Assembly (NCBI RefSeq): GCF_001295795.1
Contig: NZ_LJHY01000002.1
Location: 62,001-126,000, forward strand
Direction of reading: 5' to 3'
Length of the DNA: 64,000 nucleotides
Source: Novosphingobium sp. AAP83
GTDB lineage: Bacteria; Pseudomonadota; Alphaproteobacteria; Sphingomonadales; Sphingomonadaceae
Position numbers and translations under genes: made by a program. Shown here in pieces: positions 20,769-30,201 of the stretch. The notes beneath the pieces were generated by a model, which worked only from the letters and a program-made list of their open reading frames with translations, did not search any database and was not told the origin of the DNA. Each line of letters opens with the position of its first letter. Position 1 is the stretch's first letter.

Positions 20769-22441
20769 ACCGCACCCGCCTCGGCATCGCATCCCTGCTG
20801 CTCGCTTCGTCATCGCCCGCGCTGGCCGATACCCTCATCGATAATGTGCGCGGCACCACCATCGGCGCAAATGGCGAAGTGGAAACCTTCACCGGCCTGA
20901 TGTTCGATAATGCCGGCACCATCATCCGCCTAATCCGCGCGGGCGATAAAAAGCCCAAACCGCGCAAGGAATACCAGTACCACGTCGATGGCAAAGGCCG
21001 GGTCATGCTGCCGGGCATGATCGATGCCCATGCCCATGTTATGGGTATGGGCCTGGCCGCGCTCAGCCTCGATTTGTCCGAAACAACCTCGCTTGCCCAA
21101 GCGCTGGAAAAGATCCGCAGCTTTACGGCTGAAAATCCAAAGCGCCCCTGGATCATCGGGCGCGGCTGGAATCAAGAAACGTGGCAGCTTGGCCGCTTTC
21201 CCACTGCTGCCGAACTCGATGCCGTCACCGGAAATCGCCCGGTCTGGCTCGAACGCGTCGATGGCCACGCCGGCTGGGCCAACACCGCCGCGCTCAAGGC
21301 CGCCGGCGTCACCGCTGCGGTCAAAGACCCGGCAGGCGGCAAAGTGGAACGCAACGCCGATGGCTCGCCGCAAGGGGTACTCGTCGATTCCGCGATGGAA
21401 CTGGTCAGCGCCAGCCTTCCAACACCGCGCGCCGAAGATCGCGATTTCGCTTTTGCCACCGCCCAGCAAATCCTGTTCAAACGCGGCGTCACTGCGGTTG
21501 CCGATATGGGCACCAGCATCGAAGATTGGCAGGCCTTCCGCCGCGCTGGTGATGCCAACAAACTTTACGTCCGCGTCATGGCCTATGCTGCGGGCAACGA
21601 ACAGATGACCCTGATCGGCGGCCCCGGCCCCTCGCCTTGGCTCTATGCTGATCGGCTGCGCCTCAATGGCGTAAAGCTCTATCTTGATGGCGCGCTGGGA
21701 TCGCGCGGTGCTTGGCTCAAAGCACCCTATGCCGATGCCCCTGCCACCAGCGGCCTGCCACAGTTAACCGAAACCCAGCTTGGCAATTTGATGAGCCGTT
21801 CGGCAATGGACAATTTCCAGATCGCGATTCACGCCATAGGCGATAAGGGCAATGCCGCCGCCATCGGCGCAATCGAAGACCTCGCAGATACTTATAAAGG
21901 CGATCGCCGCTGGCGTATCGAACATGCGCAGATCGTTGATCCCAAAGATTTTGCCCGCTTCGGAAAGCATGGCGTAATCGCCTCGATGCAACCTGTGCAT
22001 CAAACATCGGATCGCACGATGGCCGAAGCCCGCCTCGGGCCTGACCGATTGGCCGGAGCCTACCCGTGGAAATCCTTGCAGGCAGCAGGTGCCAAACTGG
22101 CCTTCGGATCAGACGCGCCGGTGGAACAAGCCGATCCATGGGCAGGTTTTGCCGCCGCCATCACTCGCCAAGGCCCCGATGGCCAGCCCGCAGGCGGCTG
22201 GCAGCCACAAGAACGCGTTGATCGCGTCACCGCATTTGCCGCCTACACCAGCAACGCTGCTTATGCAGGCTTTGCCGAAAAGCGCTTCGGACGCCTCGGC
22301 CCCGGCTTGCGCGCCGATTTCATTCTGGTCGATACCGATCCGATGACAGCAAGCCCCGAACAAATCCGCGCAACCAAAGTTCTGGAAACATGGGTTGGCG
22401 GTGGCCTCGTCTGGTCCGTTGAACCACCGGCCAGCCCATAG
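20765..22441 (+). CDS. Secreted amidohydrolase family 3 (YtcJ-like)
   Basis: A 558-residue metal-dependent hydrolase with an N-terminal signal peptide (about 1-21, SSSPALA-D). The TIM-barrel metal ligands are visible: MIDAHAHVMG (HxH), IAIHAIGDKGN, IEHAQIVDP and FGSDAPVE. Amidohydrolase_3 proteins act on N-acyl or amide substrates; the signal peptide places this one in the periplasm. It is translationally coupled to the preceding dehydrogenase, which lacks a signal. A palindromic intergenic element follows 25 bases after the stop. Confidence 0.9.
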   Translation: MNRTRLGIASLLLASSSPALADTLIDNVRGTTIGANGEVETFTGLMFDNAGTIIRLIRAGDKKPKPRKEYQYHVDGKGRVMLPGMIDAHAHVMGMGLAALSLDLSETTSLAQALEKIRSFTAENPKRPWIIGRGWNQETWQLGRFPTAAELDAVTGNRPVWLERVDGHAGWANTAALKAAGVTAAVKDPAGGKVERNADGSPQGVLVDSAMELVSASLPTPRAEDRDFAFATAQQILFKRGVTAVADMGTSIEDWQAFRRAGDANKLYVRVMAYAAGNEQMTLIGGPGPSPWLYADRLRLNGVKLYLDGALGSRGAWLKAPYADAPATSGLPQLTETQLGNLMSRSAMDNFQIAIHAIGDKGNAAAIGAIEDLADTYKGDRRWRIEHAQIVDPKDFARFGKHGVIASMQPVHQTSDRTMAEARLGPDRLAGAYPWKSLQAAGAKLAFGSDAPVEQADPWAGFAAAITRQGPDGQPAGGWQPQERVDRVTAFAAYTSNAAYAGFAEKRFGRLGPGLRADFILVDTDPMTASPEQIRATKVLETWVGGGLVWSVEPPASP

Positions 22442-22466
22442 GACCGCAACTCCCCACACCCTCGTC

Positions 22467-22487
22467 ATCCCGGGCTTGACCCGGGAT
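22467..22487. repeat. Palindromic intergenic element ATCCCGGG-N5-CCCGGGAT
   Basis: A perfect eight-pair inverted repeat (loop CTTGA), preceded by CGTC and followed by CCCGCTGCTTCTTCC. The same core occurs widely as an intergenic repeat in sphingomonads (general knowledge). It may also end transcription of the amidohydrolase gene. The remaining bases to 22735 include a CTCCGCGTCTCTGCGTGA tract, also a repeat-like string, and no gene. Confidence 0.6.
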
Positions 22488-22735
22488 CCCGCTGCTTCTT
22501 CCGCAACGCCGCAAACCAAAGGCCTCGCCCGTAAGCAGACGGAGTAGGTTTCACGCAGACATGCCGGGACAGGCGGCGAAGCCGCTTTGCCGACGGCACC
22601 GGCTCGCTTTGCTCAAGGCTCAATCAAGAAGCGGCCTCACAACCCAAAGCCGCCCCCTCCGCGCCTCCACTTCTACTCCGCGTCTCTGCGTGAACCCCTT
22701 TTTACACCGCCACAAAAACGCCCCAATCGACGAAA

Positions 22736-23533
22736 TCAGGGAAGAAGCGGTGCCTCAATCGCGGCTTCTTCCTCGGCCTTGCGCTTGGCATCGGCGTTCT
22801 CGGTAAAGCGCATCAGAATCAGCGTGCCTTCAAAAAGCAACAGCAGCGGGATCGCCAACATCAATTGCGAAACCACATCGGGCGGCGTCGCAACAGTCGC
22901 CACCGCAAAGATCAGCACAATCGCATAACGCCGCGCCTGCACCAATTGCGCGCGGCTGACGATTCCAGCGCGGTTCAGCAACATCAGCAAAACCGGTAGC
23001 AAGAAGCTGATTCCAAATGCCAAGATAAACTGCATCACCAGGCTGAGGTAATCCCCCGTCCCCGGCAAAGCCTCAAGCTGCAAACCGCCCTTGTTGCCTT
23101 CAAACCCTAGAAACCACTTAAACGCGGTGGGCATCACCACATAATAGGCAAGGCTTGCGCCCATGGTGAACAGGACCGGCGTGGCCAGAATGAACGGCAA
23201 AAACGCCTTCTTCTCGCGCGCATAAAGTCCGGGCGCAACAAACGCCCATAACTGGTTGGCGATCACCGGAAAACTGATGAAGAACGCGGCGAACATCGAA
23301 ACCTTCAGCTCTACGAAGAACGCCTCGTACAGCTTGGTATAGATCAGCTTGCCCTGCCCCGGCGGGAACGCCACCACCAGCGGATGCGCCAGAATGGCGA
23401 AGATATCGTCGGCGAAGTAAAAGCAAATTACAAAGGCGGCCAGCATCGCATAGACACAGCGCAGCAAACGCGTGCGCAGTTCCAGCAAATGGTCCATTAA
23501 TGGCGCTTGGCTATCGTCAATATCGTCGATCAT
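22736..23533 (-). CDS. tatC: Sec-independent translocase subunit TatC
   Basis: Polytopic core of the twin-arginine translocase, with six predicted membrane segments in 265 residues. The N-terminus has MDHLLELRTRLLRC, the conserved Tat substrate-binding region, and the motif FISFPVIANQLWAFVAPGLYAREKK is typical. The start overlaps the tatB stop (ATGA), giving the usual tatA-tatB-tatC order on the minus strand. The tail KRKAEEEAAIEAPLLP is variable. Confidence 0.97.
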   Translation of the reverse strand: MIDDIDDSQAPLMDHLLELRTRLLRCVYAMLAAFVICFYFADDIFAILAHPLVVAFPPGQGKLIYTKLYEAFFVELKVSMFAAFFISFPVIANQLWAFVAPGLYAREKKAFLPFILATPVLFTMGASLAYYVVMPTAFKWFLGFEGNKGGLQLEALPGTGDYLSLVMQFILAFGISFLLPVLLMLLNRAGIVSRAQLVQARRYAIVLIFAVATVATPPDVVSQLMLAIPLLLLFEGTLILMRFTENADAKRKAEEEAAIEAPLLP

Positions 23534-23925
23534 GGCTGTGCGGTTCCGGACGCGGCTGCCGCCTCGTCATGCTTGGCTTCCGGTGGCATCGGGCCAATCA
23601 TCACCGGTTCGCCATCGCCCGCAGGCAAAGGGTCATTCTGGTCGCTCGCGTCGTCAACGCTTTGCCCCTGTGCCGCCGCAACTTCCTGCGCTGCCGTTTC
23701 GCGCATGATCCGTTCGTTCTGCTCTTTCCACTTGCGCTCCATCTCTTCCATTTCCGCCTCGCGGATCATGGTTTCGATGCCCGAACGGAAGTGGTTGGAA
23801 ACGCTGCGCATCTTGGCGACCCAACGGCCCGCCGTGCGCAAGGCCATTGGCAAGTCCTTCGGGCCGATCACTACGATCGCCACGATAACCAGCACCAGCA
23901 GTTCAGAAGCGCCAATGTCAAACAC
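23530..23925 (-). CDS. tatB: Sec-independent translocase subunit TatB
   Basis: 131 residues: a short N-terminal membrane helix with the family glutamate E8 (MFDIGASELLVLVIVAIVVI), the G-P hinge (IGPKDLP), a long amphipathic charged helix to about 85, and a disordered acidic tail. TatB and TatC bind signal peptides. It sits 35 bases downstream of tatA and overlaps tatC by four bases. Confidence 0.96.
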   Translation of the reverse strand: MFDIGASELLVLVIVAIVVIGPKDLPMALRTAGRWVAKMRSVSNHFRSGIETMIREAEMEEMERKWKEQNERIMRETAAQEVAAAQGQSVDDASDQNDPLPAGDGEPVMIGPMPPEAKHDEAAAASGTAQP

Positions 23926-23960
23926 GGCTATTGGCCCTCAGCAACCTTGCGGGAAAAGCG

Positions 23961-24197
23961 TTAATTGGCCTGATCGGTTGGCGCGGGCTGCTGCACAGGC
24001 GAAGCTGGCGGAACCTGTTGCTGCTGGATCTGGGCAGGCGGCACAATCGGCTTGTTCTCTTCTTCGTGCATGCCCTGCTTGAAGCTTTTAATACCCTTGC
24101 CAAAATCGCCCATCATTTCAGAAATGCGGCCACGGCCAAACAAGACCAGAACCACAAGCGCCATCACAATCAGGTGCGGAAGTGAAAGACCACCCAT
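23961..24197 (-). CDS. tatA: Sec-independent translocase subunit TatA
   Basis: 78 residues from the ATG at 24197 (MGGLSLPHLIVMALVVLVLFGRGRI), with GGAG seven bases upstream. One membrane helix, the FGRGRI hinge, an amphipathic helix (FGKGIKSFKQGM) and a Q/P-rich tail. TatA forms the protein-conducting assembly. The open frame continues upstream but that part is not TatA-like. Confidence 0.96.
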   Translation of the reverse strand: MGGLSLPHLIVMALVVLVLFGRGRISEMMGDFGKGIKSFKQGMHEEENKPIVPPAQIQQQQVPPASPVQQPAPTDQAN

Positions 24198-24288
24198 GTC
24201 ACAAACTCCATTGCGCCCCATCAGGGGCCGCGCGACACCTAGATAGGCACTCCGGTCCGATCTGACCAGCCAAACCATCCAGTTGTTT

Positions 24289-24891
24289 TCATGCGTCCCC
24301 GGCAGGCGGTTCGTTTGCGTCCGTGTCGTCATCCCCGCCTCCCGTCAAGACGGCAAACGCCTCATCAACCGGATCAAGCAACCCCGCCGCCCGCAATTCC
24401 TCGATTCCGGGCAAATCCCGCCGCGATTGCAGGCCAAAATGCGTCAGAAAATCGGGCGCCGTGGCATAGATCGTCGGTCGCCCCGGCACCTCGCGCCGCC
24501 CGGCAATGCGAATCCAACCCGCCTCCAGCAACACATCCAAAGTGCCCTTCGCAGTTTGCACCCCGCGGATCGCCTCAATCTCGGCGCGGCTCACCGGCTC
24601 GTGATAGGCGATGATCGCAAGGGCCTCGGTCGCCGCGCGCGATAGGCGACGCGGCTCTTCCTTCTCGCGCCGCAGCAGGTGCGCAAGGTCGGGTGCGGTC
24701 TGGAAGTGCCAACGGCCACCGCGTTCCACCAACTGAACACCGCGCGCCGCATAATCGCCCTGCAACGCCACCAAAATGCCACCTACGTCCGCACCGCCCA
24801 AATGCAGCGAAATCTCAGCCACGCTCATCGGTTTTTCGGCTGCAAACAGCGCCGCCTCAACCGCGCGGGTCAGGTCATCGGGAGGGTTCAT
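24289..24891 (-). CDS. scpB: Segregation and condensation protein B
   Basis: Kleisin-associated winged-helix protein of the SMC-ScpAB condensin that organises and segregates chromosomes. 200 residues with two winged-helix modules; recognisable stretches are ALFAAEKPMSVAEIS and ATEALAIIAYHEPVSRAEIEAIRGV. It overlaps scpA by four bases (ATGA). The next gene on the strand, tatA, starts 91 bases beyond. Confidence 0.95.
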   Translation of the reverse strand: MNPPDDLTRAVEAALFAAEKPMSVAEISLHLGGADVGGILVALQGDYAARGVQLVERGGRWHFQTAPDLAHLLRREKEEPRRLSRAATEALAIIAYHEPVSRAEIEAIRGVQTAKGTLDVLLEAGWIRIAGRREVPGRPTIYATAPDFLTHFGLQSRRDLPGIEELRAAGLLDPVDEAFAVLTGGGDDDTDANEPPAGDA

Positions 24892-25685
24892 GCCCGCGCA
24901 GCCCGCAACATCAGCGGGCCAAAAGCTGCATCTTGCGCGATCTCCGCCCGCCCCTGCTTGGCCAGTTCCAGCGCCGCCAGAAAGCTTGATGCCAACGCCG
25001 ATTTGCGCAGCAGCGGATCGGCATCGAGCGGCAAAAACGCCCGCAAATCAGTCCATTCCAACGCAATGCCCAGCATTTTGGAAACGCGGGTAAGCGCCGT
25101 ATCCAGCGTCATCACCGCCCGCTCACGCACCATGTGCACCACCGGCTGGTTGCGCAGCTTGATCGCGCCATAGGCCTGAATCAGCTGGAAAACATCACAC
25201 TTCCACAGCGCCTTCTTATCCACGCGCAAGCCCTCGGGTTCCCCGCGCAAAAACACATCGCGGCCCACCCGGTCACGCCCCATCAACCGCGCGCCAGCCT
25301 CACGCATCGCGCCCAGCCGTTGCAGCCGCAATTGCAGCTTCAGCGCCAATTCTTCAGGGCTTGGCTGCACCTCGGGATCACGTGGCAGCAATAACAATGA
25401 CTTAAGATACGCCAGCCACGCCGCCATCACCAGATAGTCCGCCGCCAATTCCAGCTTCAGCGCCTCCGCCCGCTCGATGTAACCGAGATACTGGTCCACC
25501 AGATCGAGGATGGAAATCGTCCGCAAATCAACCTTTTGCCGCCGCGCCAATTCCAGCAACAGGTCAAGCGGCCCCTCCCACCCGTCCAGTTCCAGATAGA
25601 GCGCGGCATCGCCGGTTTCCCCAGCGCCAATGCCCTCCCACACCGCATCGCCTTCGAACAATGCCGGAGAAGCGGTATCAGCCAT
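24888..25685 (-). CDS. scpA: Segregation and condensation protein A
   Basis: Kleisin subunit bridging the SMC dimer heads, 265 residues. The N-terminal signature YLELDGWEGPLDLLLELARR and the ADYLVMAAWLAYLKS segment are typical. Its ATG lies in the nagZ stop (TGATG), so it is coupled to nagZ, an order conserved across alphaproteobacteria. Confidence 0.95.
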   Translation of the reverse strand: MADTASPALFEGDAVWEGIGAGETGDAALYLELDGWEGPLDLLLELARRQKVDLRTISILDLVDQYLGYIERAEALKLELAADYLVMAAWLAYLKSLLLLPRDPEVQPSPEELALKLQLRLQRLGAMREAGARLMGRDRVGRDVFLRGEPEGLRVDKKALWKCDVFQLIQAYGAIKLRNQPVVHMVRERAVMTLDTALTRVSKMLGIALEWTDLRAFLPLDADPLLRKSALASSFLAALELAKQGRAEIAQDAAFGPLMLRAARA

Positions 25686-26701
25686 CAGGCAAGGTCCAGC
25701 AACCGGTCGCGCGCAGCAAACAACGCGCCTTGGGCCGAGATATCTGCCGGACCATCAAACGCCGCCGTACCCGCCAACGCTCGTTCCAGCCGCTCCGCCG
25801 TCTTGACCGACATCGGCGAAAGCGCGCTGGCAATCCCCACCATATCGTCCATTTTTGCCCAGCAATTCAGCGCGATATCACATCCCGCAGCCTGTGCCTT
25901 GGCAGCGCGTTCAGGCACCGTGCCGCCCAATGCTTGCATATCAAGATCGTCCGTCAGCAACAGCCCGTCAAAGCCGATTGCCTTGCGGATGATCTCTGCG
26001 ATCACAAAGGCCGAATGCGTGGCGGGATTGGCGGCATCCCAAGCCGTAAACCGCACATGCGCGGTCATCGCAATCGTTGCGTCTCGCAGAGTCCGAAACG
26101 GCGCAAGGTCCACCGCCAGTTCCTCGGCAGAAGCAGTAACCGTCGGCAGTTCCTTGTGGCTATCCACCAGCGCACGACCATGCCCCGGCACATGTTTGAC
26201 CACGCCTGCCACCCCGGCGCGGCCCAACCCGTCCAGCGTTGCCCGGCCCAGCGCCGCCACGCGCATCGGCTCTGTCCCCAGCGCGCGATCACCGATTACG
26301 TCATGCGCACCCGGTTGCCGCACATCGAGCAACGGCAGACAATCCACGCTAATCCCGGCCTCTGCAAGATCCAGCCCCAGCGCATGGGCGTTGGCCCGCG
26401 TCGCCTCAATCGCGCTGGCGGGCGCGACCTCATACAGCCGGTCAAAGCTCTCGCCCGCAGGGTAAGCCGCCCAGACCGGAGGCTTCATCCGCGCGACGCG
26501 TCCGCCTTCCTGATCGATGCAGATGAATGTGTGATCCCGCCCATGCAGCGCGCGCAATTCATCGGTCAGCGCCCGCATCTGCGCGCGGCTCTCCACGTTA
26601 CGCCCGAACAGGATATATCCCGCAGGGTTGGCATCAAGAAAGAACGCGCGTTCGTCGTCAGTCAGGGTAAGGCCCGAAAGCCCGAAAATCGCTGGAAGCA
26701 T
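25685..26701 (-). CDS. nagZ: Beta-N-acetylhexosaminidase of cell-wall recycling
   Basis: GH3 enzyme that removes N-acetylglucosamine from anhydro-muropeptides in the cytosol during peptidoglycan recycling. About 338 residues from the ATG at 26701 (a TTG six codons upstream is less likely). NagZ hallmarks: IDQEGGRVARM, the flexible-loop motif VVKHVPGHGRALVDSH with the catalytic His-Asp pair, and the nucleophile in LLTDDLDMQAL. No signal peptide, as expected. Confidence 0.95.
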   Translation of the reverse strand: MLPAIFGLSGLTLTDDERAFFLDANPAGYILFGRNVESRAQMRALTDELRALHGRDHTFICIDQEGGRVARMKPPVWAAYPAGESFDRLYEVAPASAIEATRANAHALGLDLAEAGISVDCLPLLDVRQPGAHDVIGDRALGTEPMRVAALGRATLDGLGRAGVAGVVKHVPGHGRALVDSHKELPTVTASAEELAVDLAPFRTLRDATIAMTAHVRFTAWDAANPATHSAFVIAEIIRKAIGFDGLLLTDDLDMQALGGTVPERAAKAQAAGCDIALNCWAKMDDMVGIASALSPMSVKTAERLERALAGTAAFDGPADISAQGALFAARDRLLDLA

Positions 26702-26773
26702 GTGACCAGAGTCGCGCAAACCCAGCGCTTTCTCAAGGCCGGGTTCACGCTTGGCGGGGGAAAACTTAGGGTC

Positions 26774-27574
26774 TTAACGCTTAACTTGGCACTTCAGGCC
26801 GCCAGCTTGCAGCCGCTGGCACAAGGCATTGGCTGCTGACACATCCCCTGACACAGCTTGCAGCCGGTAAACCGTGCCGATATCGGCCTTGCCCTCAACC
26901 ACGCGGTGCTGAAGCCCTTGCAGTGCAGCATTGTTGCCAGAAAGCTTGCTCCACGCAGCTTCAGCCGCAGCGTTTGACGAAAACGCACCAATCTGGACAC
27001 CAACGCCCCCGGAAACCGGAACAGCAGGCTTGTTTGCAGAAGCCGCAGGAACAGCGCTTCCGCTCGTAGCCACGCCAGCGGTGGAACCGGTACCGGCACC
27101 CGCGCTTGGCTTAGCCGACGGCGTGACCATGGGTGCCGGAACACCTGATCCTGCCAGATTAGCATTGGGCTTTTCGCCCTCGCTCACCTTGAAGCTCGAA
27201 TCGCCTGTGCCTTCGAAGGTTTTTCCGCCCGGGTCACTCGGCGCAACTTTGTAAGGCTCTTTGCTCGCCTCGATCAGGCTGCCATCGGCATCGGATGGAC
27301 CGGCGGTCTTGTTGGTTGCATACCAGATGCCGCCGATCAACGCAGCCAGCGCGATCAAGCCCATCACCGCAAAGCCGATCAACCGGCCAGTGCCGCTTTC
27401 TTCTTCATCTGCGTCAACATCATCGGCACTTTCAAGCCACGGCAGGCGATCTTCTTCGCCCAGTGCCAAACGCTCGACGGTTTCTTCAGCCGCACCCAAT
27501 TCAGCAGAGACGTCGAACGGCTTGCCCAGTCCGATTCCCTGATCGGCCCAAGATTTCTGTTCGTCACCACTCAT
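26774..27574 (-). CDS. SPOR-domain membrane protein
   Basis: 266 residues: acidic cytosolic N-terminus (about 1-60), one membrane helix at about 65-87 (LIGFAVMGLIALAALIGGIWY), a long A/S/G/P-rich periplasmic linker, and a C-terminal SPOR domain (about 192-266, VQIGAFSSNAAAEAAWSKL...YRLQ). SPOR domains bind denuded glycan strands at the division septum. It lies between argS and nagZ, a conserved placement in this order. Likely a division- or wall-associated factor; exact role unknown. Confidence 0.9.
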   Translation of the reverse strand: MSGDEQKSWADQGIGLGKPFDVSAELGAAEETVERLALGEEDRLPWLESADDVDADEEESGTGRLIGFAVMGLIALAALIGGIWYATNKTAGPSDADGSLIEASKEPYKVAPSDPGGKTFEGTGDSSFKVSEGEKPNANLAGSGVPAPMVTPSAKPSAGAGTGSTAGVATSGSAVPAASANKPAVPVSGGVGVQIGAFSSNAAAEAAWSKLSGNNAALQGLQHRVVEGKADIGTVYRLQAVSGDVSAANALCQRLQAGGLKCQVKR

Positions 27575-27603
27575 GCTTGCGCCCCTGCCCGTTAACTATC
27601 ATG

Positions 27604-29340
27604 TCAAAGCTCTAGTGCGGCCTCAACTCCCAATAGGGCGAGACCGTTCTTAATCACTTGCCCGATTTGTTCGGCAAGGAAAAGACGTGCGCCGCTTATT
27701 ACAGAGTCCTGTGCCACAATGAACCGCTTTTCAGGGCGATCATTTCCAAGGTTGTAAAACGAATGGAACGCTGACGCCAAATCATGCAGGAAAAACGCGA
27801 TACGATGCGGTTCGCGCGCCACTGCGGCTGCTTCAACCGTACGCGGGAACTGCGCGGCCAGTTTGATCAAGGCCAGTTCTTCTTCACCCAAGAGCCCAAG
27901 GTTTTCAGATGATGGCACACATCCTTCATCGACACCCTTGCGGATATTGCGGCAAATACGGGCATGGGCATATTGCACGTAGAAAACAGGATTGTCCTTC
28001 GATGCCTCCACCACTTTGGCAAAGTCGAAGTCCATCTGCGCATCGGGCTTGCGGGTCAGCATGGTGAAACGCACCACATCCTTGCCCACTTCATGCACCA
28101 CATCGGCCAGCGTCACAAAGGTGCCGGACCGCTTGGACATTTTGACCGGCTGGCCATCGCGCAGCAATTGCACCATCTGCACCAGCTTAACCTCGAACGG
28201 TTTGGCCGTGCCGCCATCGGCGCTGGTCAGCGCCGCAACTGCCGCCTTGATCCGCTTTACCGTTCCTGCATGATCCGCGCCCCAGATATCCACCAAGGCA
28301 TCAGCATTCTGCGCCTTTTGGAAGTGGTAGGCCAGGTCTGCCCCGAAATAGGTCCACGCCCCGTTCGATTTCTTGATTGGGCGGTCCTGATCATCGCCGA
28401 ATTTGGTCGATCGGAACAGCGGCAATTCCACCGCTTCCCAATCTTCCAGTGTCTTGCCCTTTGGCGCTTCCAGCACGCCATCATAAACCAGATCATGCTT
28501 GCGCAGCCATGCCTCGGCAGCATCGACTTTGCCCGATGCCTGAAGCTCTGCCTCGGATGAAAACAGGTCATGGCGGATACCCAGCGTCGCCAGATCGTCG
28601 CGGATCATGTCCATCATCGCCGCCACCGCCTTGGTGCGGAACGTGATCAGCCAGTCACCTTCAGGCGCATCGGCATGTTTCTCGCCAAATTCAGCCGCCA
28701 GCGCCTGGCCCACTGGCACCAGATAATCGCCGGGATAAAGCCCTTCAGGGATCGCCCCCACATCACGGCCCAGCGCCTCAAGATACCGGATATGCACCGA
28801 CCGGGCGAGCACATCGACTTGCGCGCCTGCATCGTTGACATAGTATTCCTTGATGACCTTGTGCCCGCTGTACGCCAACAGATCGGCCAAAGCATCGCCC
28901 ACAACCGCGCCACGGCAATGCCCCATGTGCATCGGTCCGGTCGGGTTGGCTGAAACGTATTCGACATTGACGACTTTGCCGCCACCCATATCGGAACGCC
29001 CGTAATCCGCTCCCGCTTTGGCGATCAGCGCCAATTCTCCGCGCCAAGAATCATCGGTCAGGCGCAAGTTGATAAAGCCTGGCCCTGCAATTTCAGCCGA
29101 GACAACGCGCGGCTCTTTCTCTAGCTCAGCCACAAGCAACGCAGCCAGCGCGCGCGGATTGGTTCCCGCAGGCTTGGCCAGCACCATTGCGGCATTGGTG
29201 GAAAGATCACCGTGGCTAGGATCGCGCGGCGGTTCACACGTCACCGCGCCCCGATTGAGGCCGCCGGGCAATGTGCCCGCCGCTTCCAGCGCGCCCAGCG
29301 CAGCATCGATTACCCGAACAAAGTCGGCATGAAGGTTCAT
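27604..29340 (-). CDS. argS: Arginyl-tRNA synthetase
   Basis: Charges tRNA-Arg. The start at 29340 (MNLHADF) matches the family better than the ATG five codons upstream, and gives about 578 residues. Class I signatures: SANPTGPMHMGHC (HIGH-type, near 137) and KMSKRSG (KMSKS-type, near 400). A C-terminal DALR anticodon-binding domain ends in LLGVEAALEL. It is followed after 29 bases by the SPOR gene. Confidence 0.97.
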   Translation of the reverse strand: MNLHADFVRVIDAALGALEAAGTLPGGLNRGAVTCEPPRDPSHGDLSTNAAMVLAKPAGTNPRALAALLVAELEKEPRVVSAEIAGPGFINLRLTDDSWRGELALIAKAGADYGRSDMGGGKVVNVEYVSANPTGPMHMGHCRGAVVGDALADLLAYSGHKVIKEYYVNDAGAQVDVLARSVHIRYLEALGRDVGAIPEGLYPGDYLVPVGQALAAEFGEKHADAPEGDWLITFRTKAVAAMMDMIRDDLATLGIRHDLFSSEAELQASGKVDAAEAWLRKHDLVYDGVLEAPKGKTLEDWEAVELPLFRSTKFGDDQDRPIKKSNGAWTYFGADLAYHFQKAQNADALVDIWGADHAGTVKRIKAAVAALTSADGGTAKPFEVKLVQMVQLLRDGQPVKMSKRSGTFVTLADVVHEVGKDVVRFTMLTRKPDAQMDFDFAKVVEASKDNPVFYVQYAHARICRNIRKGVDEGCVPSSENLGLLGEEELALIKLAAQFPRTVEAAAVAREPHRIAFFLHDLASAFHSFYNLGNDRPEKRFIVAQDSVISGARLFLAEQIGQVIKNGLALLGVEAALEL

Positions 29341-29416
29341 CTGGCCAAAAGTCATGGCCGCGCAGGTAGCGGAACCGGCGCAAAAACGAAAGTGTTACGC
29401 GCGGCTTTGTCCCGGT

Positions 29417-30091
29417 TTAACGGCGGACGTTATACTGCAGTTGTTCATTGTTCAGCTGAAAGCCGACCAGCAGCTCAAAGTTCGCACGCGCCAGCGCAGC
29501 CTTCACATCAGGCTGTGACAGCGGGTCAACCGCAGCGTCTTGATCCCCTGCACGGCGTTTGCGCGAAATGCGCTTGGCAATATCTTCGGGCAAGGAAGCT
29601 TCGGCGCGATCGATCGATGCGCCCGCCTGCCCCCTTGCCGATGCGCGGTCCTGCCCATCGGCAAACTCGATCACCACCGATCCGATCCGCTTGGCCACCA
29701 CCACATTGCCGCCACGCACGACCGTCGAGAAATAGGGCAGTTCGATGCGCCGCGCGCCGCGTGTGTCCGTCCGGCTGGCCAGCACATCAAATGTCGCCTG
29801 CGAATAGAGCTTTTCGCCCGGCGTGCATGTCGCGCGGACATTCGTCAGCGATGCCACAATGTCGATTGCTGCCGAATCGGTGCGGCCCGGCGCTTTGAAC
29901 AGCGTCACATCGCCGGTGTAATCTGGCACGCCCACGCGCGGGCAAGGATCGCGCAGGGCCTTCACGCCCACGGCATCATCGACCACCAATTCGCCGCGCC
30001 CGCCTCCACAAGCCGAAAGCGCAAGCGCGGCCACGAGCGGAGCGCCCAAAAGGGCGAGACGACGGGCGGATGCGATCATGGGCACTTTCAT
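29417..30091 (-). CDS. Predicted lipoprotein of unknown function
   Basis: 224 residues with a lipoprotein signal peptide (about 1-28) and lipobox LSAC followed by GGGRGE, so likely anchored in the outer membrane. The mature part has a beta-rich middle (VTLFKAPGRTDSAAIDIVASLTNVRATC, then FDVLASRTDTRGARRIELPYF) and a helical basic C-terminus. It resembles conserved sphingomonad lipoproteins, but I recognise no functional family. It diverges from ispH with about 110 bases between; that gap holds a small inverted repeat TTGCT-CGT-AGCAA at 30105-30117. Confidence 0.78.
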   Translation of the reverse strand: MKVPMIASARRLALLGAPLVAALALSACGGGRGELVVDDAVGVKALRDPCPRVGVPDYTGDVTLFKAPGRTDSAAIDIVASLTNVRATCTPGEKLYSQATFDVLASRTDTRGARRIELPYFSTVVRGGNVVVAKRIGSVVIEFADGQDRASARGQAGASIDRAEASLPEDIAKRISRKRRAGDQDAAVDPLSQPDVKAALARANFELLVGFQLNNEQLQYNVRR

Positions 30092-30201
30092 CCTTGGTAA
30101 TTTGTTGCTCGTAGCAATAAAGCCACTGTTAAGCCTCCTCTACCCATCACATGCGCTTTCGGCAATGGCAGGCAGGCGCGCTTGCTGCTAAGAGCTACCA
30201 G

